Assembly (NCBI GenBank): GCA_947561395.2 | Contig: OX387187.1 | Span: forward strand, 25,091,829 to 25,155,828 | Length of the DNA stretch: 64,000 nucleotides | Direction of reading: 5' to 3' | DNA from: Buxus sempervirens | Taxonomy: Eukaryota; Streptophyta; Magnoliopsida; Buxales; Buxaceae | In this document: positions 44,778-58,200 of the stretch, in pieces | Numbering within the stretch: position 1 is the first letter of the stretch | How the letters are laid out: the number at the start of each line of letters is the position of its first letter | Made by a program: the position numbers and the translations under genes | The notes under the pieces: generated by a model | What the model saw: the letters and a program-made list of their open reading frames with translations, nothing else | Told to the model about the DNA's origin: nothing | Database searches by the model: none

Positions 44778-47700
44778 TCATTTCTTCTTAAATAGAAGAT
44801 GGCAAATCATTAATTCTTCTCCATTGTCATATTGAAATACCTCCATCATTATAATGCAGTAGACTCTCCAATAATTAATAAATTTCTTAGCTTCTTCCAT
44901 GCTCCCACAGAAAGTCTTAAGAACGGAATCCGCATCAGTGTCCAATCTCTTCAACCACTCTTCACTAAACCATATAAATCATTTATTATCTTCAATTAGT
45001 CTAAAAGAGATGATAAAAACAAAAATAAAGGATATTAATATTAATTTGATATTCATCCTTACCAAGTACGTGCATAATGCTTCCCACTCAAAGTCCAATG
45101 ATCTAGAACTGATAAGTCATCCTAATAAAATATGAGAAATTTTAATACCTAGTTAAAGATATGGCCATATATAAGAAAGAATTAAAAATAATTTAAATAG
45201 AGAAAATCAAAATGATAATAAATTCATTTAAAAATAAATTTATTTAAACCAAGATGTCTTATATTAATTTTGTGTCATTATTCAAAATCCTATTCCACTT
45301 GCTAATCAATGACCATACATATAATTTTGGTCCCTAGTTTTCTCAAAAATGACATAATGCATGAGATAAAATAGAAGGTAGCATACATCTATACTACTAT
45401 AAAGGGAATCGAACAAATTTTTGACTATGATTTGCGACCCAAAGATCCCCTCCCCTTTCTCCATATTGGCTTCTATATCCCTATTAGTGCATGCCACATA
45501 ATCACCTATTATAAAGGGAAAAAGGCAGATTCTAGATTAAGATTTCTTGCCTAAAGAGCCCTTCTCATTTTTTCTATCTTAACTTCTATGCCTCAATTAA
45601 TAAATTATACCCATCGTTCTGCATGCCCATGCATACATAAATAATTTCTCCATATTGACTTCTATATCCTAATTAATAAATTATATTCACGTTCTGCATG
45701 CCCATACATACATACATAATTTCTCCATATTGACTTCTATATCCTAGTTAATAAATTATTCAAACCCACGTTCTGCATGCTAACACACACACATATATAT
45801 CTGTGTGTATGTGCGTGTCTAATTTCCAATTAATATAGGAATAAAATATCTTATTCAATATCTCATACCTGAAAATATAGTAACATGGTAGCTGATGGTA
45901 CGAGTAGAGTTCCAGATGGAAACAAAAAGTCAATAGCACTTTCTTCTCCATCCATAGGCTGCAAGGTAAACTCTTCATAAAGTTTCATATGATTGCATTC
46001 AGATAATAACCATGTTTTAGGTAAGTAGCTAGGAAAATAAAAAAAAACCTTTTCAAGGCAAATAAGTTAGGTCATTAGTCTCTTGGAATGGCTAATTTAC
46101 TTGATTTATTGTACCTGCCCAAAGGGAACAATGTTTTTGTTACATACGTGTTGCACAAAGAGAAGCCCTTCATTTGTCATCCAATTTGATATCTTCTTAA
46201 GAAGCAACTCATAGTTCAACATGTGCTAAAAAAGTCCAAAAAAGAAAAAGGAAAAAAAGAAAATGTCCAATAACTCAAATCTAATTAAAAGCAATAAATT
46301 TCATTTGAAGATAAGGAGAAGACTTTTATACCTCAAGAAATTCGATAACAAGTACTCTATCAAAAGTGTCCTCCATTTCATGTGTTGATATGTCTGCTAA
46401 TGTGGCCTTCACATTTGATAGATTTAGGTTCTTGATTCTCTCCTCTATGAACTCTATCTGTGTCTTTGAATTAGAAATTGCCATAACATGGCAATTTTTA
46501 TACTTTTGTGCAATATATAGTGTCATAGCTCCCCATCCACAGCCAAGATCAAGTATGCATTGGCCATCTTTAATTTTTGCCCTTTCGCAATATAGTTCCA
46601 TCGTTGCTATCTCTGCTTCATCTATTGTCATTGAATCATCTTTGAAGTAGTTACAACTGTAGAATGTGTATGCAACAAGTGGATATTTTGAGTTATCAAT
46701 TCATCAAATGTCTTAGTTTTTTCTTCACATTAGGAAGTAATCTATACTATATATAATGAGAATATGCTACTTGGGAAGCATGCCAACAACTATGCATGAC
46801 TTCCCCGAAAAGCCCTTACTGCTCATTTTGTAAAGGCATCATTAAAATAGGATTAAGCTAGTCAAAACTTGGCCAATTTACTTAAAATCTAGACAGTTCC
46901 AGAACTGTTCCCTCCCTCTATGTGCAGTATTGCACATCCACCCCGCTCGTACCATAAAAGAAATAACTACAATGACATAGGCTACAAAATTTTCATTACA
47001 TGTCTCCATTCATTTAATTCTACATATTTGAAACTTTCTTTTTCTATGCAGTCCTCACCTATGGTTTGAAAAAGGTGTTCGAAAAAATAAGGAAACAAAT
47101 GAACTTCCTAAACAAATGTTTTCCAACAGTTAAGTGTTTTTTCAGACTAAAATTTCATAATAACATGTACAAGGTCAAGCAACCCAATTATAATCCCATG
47201 ACCAAAGTTCGAAAACTTCAATATTGTGTTTTTGATTTATTAAACTGGAGGTTTGTCAATAGAAAATCTAGAAACAAAGGAGTGTTGAAGAGGAACAACA
47301 AAATTGGAAACTAGATTAGCATTATCCCAAAGGCCTTGTTTCACGGCCTAATTTGAGAGATCACAATCTGTTCAAGAGATATGGATAGAACTAACTGTTG
47401 AAGATATAGGGAAGAATGAAGCAAATCAAGTTTTATGAGATACCAATATCTGTGATTATTTATATAGCTGTTGCTCTTTATACAACTTTACACAACTTCT
47501 TGTTCTATATACTAGTGGTGGCACGTGCATACTACACGTCCTCAATCCAATAATTGTAGCATAGAAGTATGGGTGTGTAGACACCCCAAAATTTCACAAT
47601 TTTTTAGAAATCTTGAAGGAGAGAAATCTTTTATTGGAATTGTCAATTCTTAGCATTGAGTTTGAGATCCTTAATCCATTTGAGTCCAAAACCAAAAAGG

Positions 47701-50700
47701 AAAAGGCATAAATTCAATATTTACCATTCATACCTCTCTCTGGGAGACTCGATCTCCCCTATTTGCCCTCCGAATCCTCTAGATTTACTCCAACTCATGT
47801 CTTAAAATTGAATTGGAAGAATCTAGAAAGGAATTTTTCCCTACGCTTGGGACTTTTGTACCCTTGGCCTTGCCTATAAATAGAGGGTCTCTCTTCTAGC
47901 AAATGGCTAGAATTTGAAGCTTAAAGAACTCCTGGAGAAGAAAGGACCCCCTACCCACTCAACTCTCTTAAGCTACCAAGGTGAGCCCCTGCTCTTCTCC
48001 TTTCATTTTATTTTAGTTTTAGCACAATCTCTCCTTCTACCTTTCTGTAGTGTAAGGCCCTGGATGTGATTGTAACCCAAAACCACTTTCAAAGTACCTT
48101 AAGCACCCTCTCTAGCCATAAAACGTAAAGAGAGAGCTAGGGGAAACGAGAGTTGGAATGGATCATATCCTTAGGTTAAAACCCTTTTTTGATGATACAC
48201 TTGCATGTTTTTTGTTTTTTTTTTATGCGCTTGTTGTTTTATGTGATCTTGCTTCAAATCTGGAGAATTTACATGGATCTATTCTCTCCATAGCATTAGA
48301 TCCCAATTTTCTCCTAAAATTTTGATTTCCCACACAACCACACATACATCACTCAATTTTTGGTAAAAATAGGCACAGATCTTAGATTTATCATGTTCAA
48401 TATGGTAGATATGAGATCAGAAGCCTTAGAACAAACTCTCAGGATTTTGTGAATTGATTTCAAATGGTTTTAATCTTCTAGAGAGGACCTTATGGTCTAA
48501 TCTCTTTTATTTGGATATTTTCCATCAATTTGGGTAGATTTGGCTTTCCCTCTCCAATTAATGAGAGATTTAAGCCAAATCTATGCCATAAATGTTTCTG
48601 GATGTTTTTCAATTCATTTCAAGTGATTTCAATTCAGATCACATGGATCATTCACACACATCCACTGTTTTGTCTTGATTTTCATTAAATTTTACATATC
48701 TGGACAGAACCTGTACCCTATCTTGGATCATTCATAACTTCATCATTCGGATGAATTTTTGAATGATTCCAAAGGCATGTGAAAGGTAAGGATGTCTAAT
48801 TGTTTTTTGTAAAATTTCAGCAATTTATATGGAGCCAATCTCTACGAATAGGATTTCAAAGTTGGCCACTCAGTGTTTTTACTGTTTTATAATAGTGGAT
48901 TTCAACAAGTATATCTTCTTTGATTTTTATCGGATTTAAGTGAAATTTTACTGAGTCTTCCATTTTATATAAGCTTTCAAATGGCTTTGGTTTTATTCAA
49001 TTTGAGTTTGGATTGAGAGACTTATGATTGGTTGAGTTTTCAAAGCTTTAATGATTTAATTTTAAGCTGATTTTTCTAGATTTGCTTTAAGTTTGCTATT
49101 GTTCGAGTTTTATTTTGATTTTTTACTTGATCACGAAGTCCTAAAGGTGATACATCTATAGAGAGAGTCCAGAATCTATTGGACTACTCATATGGAAAAA
49201 TCACACATATGATTTTTTTTAAGTACTTTTGAATGACTGTATTTGCAAGCAATTGATAAGCATGAATGACATTTGGCAACCACCTTGTGTGGATGAGTAG
49301 GGGTGCCTAACATCTTCCCCTATTAATAACCTAATCCCCTTACCCAATCTCTGGATTTAGCAATAAAGTAAAGCTACTTTCAGCTCTATTATTATCTTTT
49401 ATGCACACTTTGGTGTTCATTCACACCTTAACTTAAATGGTGGCAACTCCAGTATTTTTTTAACCCCGTATGATGATTAGGAAGTCATGTAGGTGATTTT
49501 CCATGTCTCACAGGGTGAGGTTTAAATTTGAAAGTGAAAAGAGGAGTGGCATGGTGGTTATAATTTGAGATTTTTTTTTAACTTGTAGAGGGTAATTTTT
49601 GGGAAAAAAAAAAGGGAGGGCCAGAATCTAGAGATTATTCTACCCAGTTGAATTTACTAATAGTATAGATATAGAACACATGTATGTTAAAGTCAAAAAG
49701 ATAGAAGAGTTTTACTCATCTTTTCATGTCATAGGCTAAAAGGTTTTAGCAACTTACATTTCAATCCAAGACGATAATAGAAAAATAAACTCAATGAGAC
49801 CTCCAATGAAACCTCCACGTTTTTTAACAAATTAATATGGCTAATGTCATTAGTCTTTAAGTATAAAAAGGTAAATTTATCCTTCAAATTACTTATTTAG
49901 CGAGTTAAGAAAATGAGTAAAGAAAGAGAATAAGTAATTGTTTAACAAATAAATGGAAGTAATTTTGTAGTAAAGTAGAGGGCGCCCTCTACTTTAAACA
50001 AAATCAAATAAAACATTTAGTTTAATAAGGATGAGCTCTTAAAGGTGAAAGATTCGTGCAAACCTGAATGGAGGTTTCTGTAATTTACCCTAAATAGTAT
50101 GAAAACTATCAAATCAAATTAGAGCATATATCAATGGTTTGTCCAAAGAAATTTTCAACCAACCTGTACTTTAAGTTGCTTCCGAACATACTCTTCAATA
50201 AGGAGACTGGCATTTCGTATGAATGAGAGTTCAAGGAATCTGTGTCTTGTGCAATTTTCATCTTTCGAAGGGCTGCATGGTTCAATTCATTAGTATTGTA
50301 TCAGAATTTTTTTTTTTCTTCTTTATTATTTTTTTTCTGGGAAAAACTTTCCCCTTGATTTAGATATGTGTGTGCGCACAAATGTTTCATAGTTGTGATG
50401 AAATATGGAGTCCCTCCAGCTGATATGCATGTGAGCGTATGGAGATGTAGAAATAGAAAGTGTTGTAAAAGAGCCGAGCTAAGTTGAGCTTTACACAACT
50501 CGGCTTAGCCTCAGAAACCTTGGGCAAATCTCTGGCATGTCTCAAGCTTGTCAAAAACTTTTGGGCTTAGGCTGAACTTAAACTCATTAAAAATCCTTGA
50601 GCTCAGTGTATGCTCACGTAATCTTGATCATTAATTTCTAGGCTTACAAAAGGCCGACTTACAAAAAATGACTTCAACCTATTGTTTGTTTAGATATATG

Positions 50701-51351
50701 TAGAGTAATTAAAAAAAAATACCAATCTACTCTGATGATCAACAAACATTCATTCTATAAAAAAAGTTATTAAAAAAATTCAGAAATGCTCTCTAAATTA
50801 ATTATAACTGTATAAAGTGTCAAGTCCTAATACATCGTATAGGAACAAAAGTATTCAAAAATTGACAAAAAAAACCAATGGATGATTGAAAAGAAGAGAG
50901 CCAGTAGACAACAACGTAAAAGTAAGAATAAAATAACCCAAATCTTCATTAAAGAAAAATAAATAAAAATTTACTCATTCAATTAATTATAATAGTATAA
51001 CCACCAGATCTTTAACCAACTCAAGCCAACCCAATCTTGGCTCAGGCTCCGGCTCGTTAACTCACGAGCTATTTTTGAGGCTCAAGGATCATGAGCCTGA
51101 GCCTAAAAATAGAGCTTAAGTTCAGCTAGTGCCCAAGTTGAACAGAGCTAACTCGGATCGTTGAGAACCCTTGAAATAGAGAGAGACAGATAGCAAGAAA
51201 GCATACACTTGACGATGTTGAGTAAGTCAGCAAGTTGCTCCTCATGGGTTGGTTTATAACCCCGTTTGAGACGTTCTTCACACTCAGTACGGGCAATCAG
51301 TCTGATCTCATCGTCGGGAAGGAACTGCTCCAAACTCTCGGCGGTCGCCAT
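44778..51351 (-). CDS. CNMT-like: Coclaurine N-methyltransferase-like (CMAS family), 7 exons
   Basis: Exons on the minus strand: 51,207-51,351; 50,164-50,272; 46,332-46,656; 46,115-46,225; 45,869-45,958; 45,063-45,121; 44,778-44,964, all with GT-AG borders. Phases close to 1,026 nt, 341 residues, near the family's usual 350-360. Evidence: N-terminal ERLKRGYKPTHEEQLADLL, then DSLNSHSYEMPVSLL, NYFKDDSMTIDEAEIATMEL, the S-adenosylmethionine loop ILDLGCGWGAMTLYIAQKY, DRVLVIEFLEHMLNYE, LDHWTLSGKHYARTW-like and the C-terminal HLLFKKK. The family transfers methyl from S-adenosylmethionine, to benzylisoquinoline nitrogen in characterised members; many plants without these alkaloids carry such genes, so the substrate is open. 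EFLEHM replaces the usual E-M-F-E-H-M, and FPSGTLLVPSATMLLYFQ keeps the family pattern. No stop or frameshift. Intron 2 (3.5 kb) contains solo LTR F. Confidence 0.9.
46741..46949 (+). mobile_element. Short Helitron-like element in intron 2
   Basis: Begins TCTATACTATATATAATG directly after A and ends with a GTGCA-gtat-TGCAC hairpin followed by a short tail (…CGCTCG|T). The expected CTRR end is altered to CTCG. The first ~110 bp are similar to 62,015-62,125, so two copies share a 5' end. No coding capacity. Confidence 0.5.
47512..47545 (-). mobile_element. Helitron-like 3' terminus
   Basis: On the minus strand a GTGTAGTATGCAC imperfect hairpin is followed by GTGCCACCACTAG and then T, the hairpin-CTRR-T pattern of a Helitron 3' end. 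The other end is not located. Confidence 0.4.
47576..49512 (+). mobile_element. Solo LTR F in the methyltransferase intron
   Basis: TGTAGACACCCC … CCATGTCTCACA, 1,937 bp, flanked by a perfect duplication GGGTG (47,571-47,575; 49,513-49,517). Related to LTRs A, B and E: same ends, TATA box TATAAATA at 47,875-47,882, and the conserved 'gggtgcctaacatcttccc' block near its 3' end (49,297-49,316). It lacks the U3 palindrome cluster and hairpin found in the other families: at ~47,715 the sequence passes directly from the U3 start to the block near the TATA box. It is antisense to the host gene, wholly inside intron 2, and leaves the exons intact. Confidence 0.92.
50460..51145. repeat. Possible degenerate MITE-like repeats in intron 1
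   Basis: Two stretches rich in 'gagcc(g/t)agc' and 'ggctcagg' type words in both directions (50,470-50,670 and 51,000-51,140) resemble non-autonomous DNA transposon relics common in plants. Terminal repeats and duplications could not be defined. Confidence 0.3.
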
Positions 51352-54300
51352 GTTTTTACTCAGCCTCCGATCACTCTCCCTTGCCTGCTCGCTGTGTCTC
51401 TGTTTGTGTTAGACCCAGAGGGGATCACAGTTTCTTGGCTATTACGAGGCGAGTATTGCTGTAATGGCTTGCTGTACTTGTCGTCTTCCTCTTATCTAAA
51501 ACTGCTCTAGTGATCGAGAAGAATGCATTTCCTCCGGAGCCAGATTCCGGTGGTCCAATGAAATCACCAACGTGGATGAAGTGTAGATGTGTGGGACCCC
51601 TTATTGACATGGGCATCCATCTGTTCATTTCAAGTTGGTTTCACTGAATGGCTCCAGACGAAACTCTCTCGATCGATCGAGAAAGGTTCCTCGATCGGGA
51701 AATAAAACTAACTTTTTTTTTTTTTTGGTAGAAGGGAAATAAAACTAACAGTTTCTCTTTCTTTTAAACGGTTTCATTCAATGTCCTACAATATTTTTTT
51801 TCTTTTTAATTAATATTATTATTTGTTTACGTATTTAATTTGTTTCAATCAATCTGTGAATCTTTGTTGGGATGGTTTCGAACGATACGAGAAAAGTTTT
51901 TCTTTTCTTTTGTTTTTTCTTAAGTTTGCTGGCTTCCTTGCTGCAAGTGTAAGGTATATGGGGCCTTCCTCGGAATCCTATCCACTTTCTAGGAACAGAA
52001 ATCATCTGCACCTAATTTCTCGTGCACCATTGCAGTAGCTACTTGTTATTGGTGCATCGATCCCACTTAAAAAAGGCATTTTATCTCTCATGAAATGATT
52101 CTTTCAAATGTAAACGTACTAATCACAACGATGTGGAAACTGCCGATTGCGATTATGGTAGGTTGAAGGTAGGGATGAAAATGGGCCCCTGATGGGACGG
52201 GTTTACCAAAGGAAATCTCTAACTTTGCTGGCGATTTATAATAACATAAATATTCACTTCGCAAACAAAGAATTTGGTGCTACTATTGTAAGATTATCAA
52301 AAAGAAAAAAAAGAAAAAAAAATGGGGCAATTTCCATCAGAGAAAATTGTTTTAATTCTTCAAGTTTATAAAAAAATGAGCATAATTTTCAGAACATGAA
52401 GAGCTACTAAGCTTCAATGATTTGGGAAAAGAGGAGCTCCTGTAAGATAGATAAAATCATTCATTCTACAGCCATGGTGAGGAGATTTGATAAATTAGAT
52501 TACCAGACTATTGAACCCAAATCACTGGTTGGTCAATGAGCCGAATGAATTAACAATGACTGGGGTGCACCCACCAGTGTGCTTAAGGAGTTGTCTACAG
52601 TCATTACCAATTCATTAAGTTGAACCCAACAAGGATCTTCATCCATGCCAAAAACATGAAGTAAACATAATTTTGATGATCAATGTCCACTCCACAATCC
52701 AATTCAAAAACAATGCACAGCCCCAGAGATTTTAATATGAGGGCCGCAGGGAAGACAAAAAGCCAATTACTGAATTTTTAATTTAACAATAATGTTTGAA
52801 TAAAATTTCTCACATATCCATGGCCTCTATTGCAAATATCCTGATTTTTTTAAGTATGTGGACAATCAATAACTGATCAATAGCTCATCAACCCCTTCCT
52901 CATCAAGAAACATTTCAAGTAGGTTTTCCAGTCACTAACAATTTCTGCAGAAGAATGAAGCTTTTACTATATATAGGACTTGAGATTGTAAATAAATTAA
53001 ATACCAATATCTCGAGGAGAGATAGGATATGTAGAGTTTGTGATCAAAAGTGCAGGAGGAGGAGAAACCAAAGAACCCAAGGCTTAGATCATCATCATCA
53101 TCATCATCAGTTCCCACCAAAGTGAGGTCGGCGATGATGATGATGATCTCTTATGACTCTCCATGCCGCTCTATCAAAAATCATATCTACAGTTAAATTA
53201 CATCATATCAAGAAAACCACATCAAGTTAATTTAGATTAGCACATTCACACGACACATTGGTGGGTCATCTGAAAATGCCTGTGCAGAGAATTACCTAAT
53301 CTTTCATGATTGAGGCTTAATAGCCCAACAAATGAATGCAATAGTTATGACAATGAGACTTTTGATGATTTCCTATATCAAGAAGAAAAAAATGTTTGAA
53401 AAGTCTCAAGCAATAAATATTAATATCTCAGCTAGTAATACAGGAATCCAAAAAAAATTAGAAGATGACAGGAAGACTTTGTAGGCTTAAATCATATCAG
53501 AGAAAGGAATATTACAGGACTTGCTTCACCCTTACAGTAAAGAAAGCTATGATACATCTCAAGAAGACTCATGATCTATAAATGATCTCTTAAAAGGAAT
53601 CCTAATAAGCTGTGTAAGCCAAGCATGAGAACAAATCCTTATTAATCAAGCATAATAAAGAGTATATGGAGAATACAGGAATTGACAAATAATTGCCAAG
53701 AAGATTTTTCAACAAGAATAATATTAACACTCAATAATTAGAAGAGACAAAAAAGATTGTTACAAGTGTTCCAAAAGGTCAGATCCATTCAAAAATAATG
53801 AAGGAAAATCCACATCAATCCATCATTTCATTGCACTGTGGGCATCTTATATATATGCTTTCAATATAGCCAGCTCATTTGACCTTAGTATTGCTAATTA
53901 TACTATCCCTGTATACCTTGAGGTTTGGGGTATCAACTCATGTGAATTGCTTGCTTCCTCGCTCGCTTGCATTCATTCACACATGTACGCATGCATGCAA
54001 ATATATATATAGATAAGAGATTCTGATCTGATTTCTACCCAAAAAAAAAAAAAAAGATTCTGATCTGATATTTGGGTTTAATAAGAACAAGTTTCAAATT
54101 GACTTAAAAATATATATATATATATATATAAACAACCCTAATTTTAGAAGCTGAAAATTTCAACTTTTAAAAATAGATAATCATTTTCTAATTTTTCTAA
54201 CGGAATTTTCATAATTTCTTGTATAATTAATCAAATCACTTATGGCTTCATTTACCACCACTACCACAACCTGCCACCACCTCCGTCACCACCGCCACTA

Positions 54301-55219
54301 TTCCCACCCATGGTCTCTAAGTAGTTTTCAATGATGTTCAAAATATAATTAATTTGAAATTATTATCCCATGTTAAGCAGCAGACTTCACGGCAATTTCT
54401 AATGTCAAGCAAAAATAATTTATGGCAATTTCTTATGTACATCTAGCATGCATGTGCACCCACTAGTTATATGTCCACACTATCACCACCATAGAGACCG
54501 TTGAAAGCTACCAAAAGGACCCCCAAGTCTACAATCAAGAAGACTGAAAAAAACTATTTGATTGGCTTGACCGACCTCATAGAAGCTTTTATGTGCCAAA
54601 CAAACACTCATCGATTCCCTAATAAGTTAAGACTACATTAGAATGTCCTCTTATAAGAAATCTAGATAACAGCTCTGGATAGAAGAAGACATGCCCATAT
54701 ATGAACACAGTAGAGTTCATTCTATTCAATTAGAGTCTCCTCCTGTATGACATTCCTAACAAACATACACAATATGTTATTGTCCCCCAAACAAAAAAAG
54801 GAAACAAAATAAAATACTAGTGAAGAAAAGTTACATGAGACTAAATCACTTCAAAATATAGCATTTTATTTACCATTCACATGGTGCACTATTAATCAAA
54901 GAATTCAACAATGTACAGTTTATTACAAAAATCAATGCCTGTTTAAATAAATCTCTATAGTAAAATGCAACCATACAGAGGGAAGAAAAGGATAATACAT
55001 TGTCACAGTGGGCCATCAGATCTCAAGTTTTTCTCGTCAAAGGTTCAGAGTTTGCCGTTACTCCAGAGTCATGAATTGAGGCGAGAGCTAATCATCTGAG
55101 TATCTGACAATCCACGAGTTAATAATCTGAGTATCTGACAATCCGCTTACCGGTTCGGGTGATCAGAGTTCAAGTTGTGATCCCGAAGTAATTGAATCCA
55201 AGAAAGAATGGTACCCTCT
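51352..55219. other. Intergenic: methyltransferase promoter to J-domain gene 3' end
   Basis: The two genes run in tandem on the minus strand, with 3.9 kb between them. A perfect 16-bp palindrome (TCTCGATCGATCGAGA) is at 51,667-51,682, about 320 bp upstream of the methyltransferase start codon. A LINE tail is at 53,095-53,200. An (AT)n run lies at ~54,110-54,130. The apparent frame with seven consecutive Asp codons (52,935-53,120) is a read-through of an (ATC)n microsatellite. Nothing else recognised. Confidence 0.55.
53088..53200 (-). repeat. LINE (RTE-like) 3' tail with (ATG)n, copy 2
   Basis: Contains 'gttcccaccaaagtgaggtcgg' flanked by (ATC)n, with further sequence matching the third copy in reverse; (GAT)n occurs on both sides (53,090-53,108; 53,133-53,147). 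Confidence 0.55.
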
Positions 55220-58200
55220 TCATTTCTCATCTTTCTTTGTTTTGACCTTTTCTATGGACTCCATTGCTTCTTCAAATGACTTCTGCTCATCAAATTCACA
55301 GAAATCAGTAGAATTTTCAAACTTTATTACTCTGTTTAAATCACTTGTCAATCCCATCTAACATAATACGCAAGAAGTTATGTGGAAAAAAAAATCATTT
55401 TGAGTAAGAGATTTTATTTAAACTGAATTCAACAGGATTGAGATGTTCAATTAAAATGGAATGTCAATATGCCATTTCAGTACAGTTAGGAAGTAGAACA
55501 GACAATCGTGGTAGAAGGTCACAAATATTGATGATAATAAAATGTTCAATAATAATAAAAACAAAACAATTACTACAGCATCACACAATCAGCTGCTAAA
55601 GACTGTAAACTATCCACCAGAGTCGGTTACTCAGGCATAGTTTTAACAAATTGTCAAACCCCATGGTTATTGAAGGAATGCGAATTGTTTATGTTTTTTC
55701 CTCCTAAGTACACTTTTTTATGGACTATTATTGAATAGCTATCCATTTTCAGAATCATTTGCCATGGCTTTGATGGAAAAGATGCCAATAACAGATATCA
55801 AAGGCGTTTCATCTAGAAAAACTCGAGATTTCCCCATATGTCAGCAAGAAATTTTTTTGTGTATCAAACATTCATTTATATAAATCCGTGACTTATAACG
55901 GAAAAAGCTTTAGAAAAAATGATAAATATCAATGAAGATGATGGACCGAGATATCATTTCGTGAGGCAGAGGGAAATTGCAGGTATATCAGAAATTGTTG
56001 AGTCAACTCGATTTCACCGCCAGCAAAATCCTTGTTCTATACTATAATTACAGGTATAATGTGAAGTATAAATTGTTATTTTGTCAGCAAGTATTGTAGC
56101 AAGAAAAAGAAATTAATAAAAGATAAAAAAGGAAATTAAAAACAAAATCCACAAGATATGGCCAATAGATCAATGAAACAGGCAAAAAAGTCATGTTACA
56201 TACCCCTGAATTATGCATCTTCCAGAGTGCATCTCGACTTGAATCAATCATAAACGTCCCACCCAGTAAAATACTGCAGAAAGTATTACCCGTTATGTTC
56301 CCTTAGAGCAAGCTAGAAAACTTTAAACTAAAAATGAACCTTGGATATAAGTAAGATCCAAAAAATATTACTTGTCATATAGCATATGAAAATGAATGTA
56401 ACACAAACAGATCAAGGAAAACCACAAAGAAAAGAGTAAGGAAGTTGTTACCTTCTGTTGTTTATCTCCTGAAATGCCTTTAGGTGATTAATTCTGTCCT
56501 CTCAAGTTCACATAACTTGTTAAAAAATCAAATTTGCCATCTTTCTGGCAATGCCAGATAAGGAAGGACTTATGCAGCTGAATGATGATCAATTTTCTAA
56601 TTTCTATCAATCTTGAAGAATCTAGATGGTAATACCTTAGCTAACACTGAATTTTGGTGGATCTATCAGCCAAAAATGTCAGGCAATTTTGTAAAATATT
56701 ACATCCAAATCCACAGCTCTATCTTCCAGTCCATAAAACTCATTAAAAAAAAAAAAAGTGAGCCCAACCTTTATCTCTCTATATTTAAGGTTCGAAATTT
56801 TTACTGATGAAATTGATCTGTTATCTATTTCGCACCTTTGTTTAATGGTTAATCACCCATTTGCATGGATACATACAGTTCAATATTAAGATCCTTCCTA
56901 TAGAGTACAATAATGGTCCTGAATAAAAAACTTGCTCTTTTTGGTAAGTGATGGCATCCAAGAGAATGCTGATGATTCTCAGAAAAATTATATATAATCA
57001 ATTCAGTTACATATTCCAACTCTGCTCCTTCGCTGACATTAGAGCTGGCAACTGGTCGGGTTCAGGTCGGGTCATAATCGGGTTGGGTGTTGCTCGAGTC
57101 AGGTTTGGGTTGGACTAAATTAAGGTGGGTTGGAAAACCCCAAACCTGACCCGCCAATAAACGGGTTCAACCCGCCAACCCATTTATTATTATTTTTTTA
57201 TTTTCCAAAAAATATGATTAAAATAGGGTTGGGGGTTAATTGGATCGGGTTGGGGGTTAATTGGGTCGGGGATGGGACACTTTTGCCACTTTTTAAAATC
57301 AGGTTGACCCGATTACTAGCGGGTTGGGGTTTCCCCAACCCAATTAATAAACGGGTCAACCCAAAGCGAAAAATGTTTTACACCCCTATTTCGTGCCGTC
57401 AGAGCAACAAAAAAAAATGAAATTATCATGCTATAAACCATATAGTAAGTAAAGATGAAAATAATTGACAAAATTTAATCTTATTGATAATTGATTGTCG
57501 TAGTCTCTTGTAGGTCATGTGGTATTTATTTGCATTTCTACAAATCAATTATGAGATTTAAACAAAAACCTATATCATTCCACTTGTCTTCATAAGTCTA
57601 TTAGTGGTGCCTTCTCTCTAATCCTTTTTCCTCCTAACATGTAAATTTTGGCTAATTGTTTCAGAGGCTCTATAACGAAAAAAAATTTTATTTGAATAAT
57701 AATATTCTATTCTTTAGTTGTATTTCTCTCATCTTAAGTCTATGTCAAAGAATACATACATTTACAACATAGGTTTTCTCATTCTCAAAATCACATGGAG
57801 TATTAGAGTATGTAGAGTTCTTAGGAATTGACTAATTTGAGGAACTTAACACACATGATGCCTTTCTCAAGATAAGGCAAAGTTAAGAGACAGGTCTTCC
57901 ATCCATATAGCACTTTCTCCTCTAACCAAAGCCTTCTAATCCATGCATTCCACTTCTCTGCGCACCCACCCATGGCAATAAGGGGCCAGTGAAGGAACAA
58001 AAAGCCATTTGTAAAAATTTTTAGTGGCTCTAAAGAAATCAAAACAACGGAGATATTTCAAACAAGAAGAAAAGCCATTGAGGGTGAATCTATATACCCA
58101 GTATTCATATGTTGCATGGTGGCTTAGAGTTTGTGGAACTAATTTCCTGAAGGATTGAGATATGATGGATGTTAATTATATGTCGAAGTTGCTATCTCAA

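Noticed and set aside
52935-53120. Frame with seven consecutive Asp codons
   Set aside because: Produced by an (ATC)n microsatellite in a LINE tail.
57821-58042. 73-codon minus-strand frame with several Trp
   Set aside because: Inside intron 1 of the J-domain gene; no recognisable motif.
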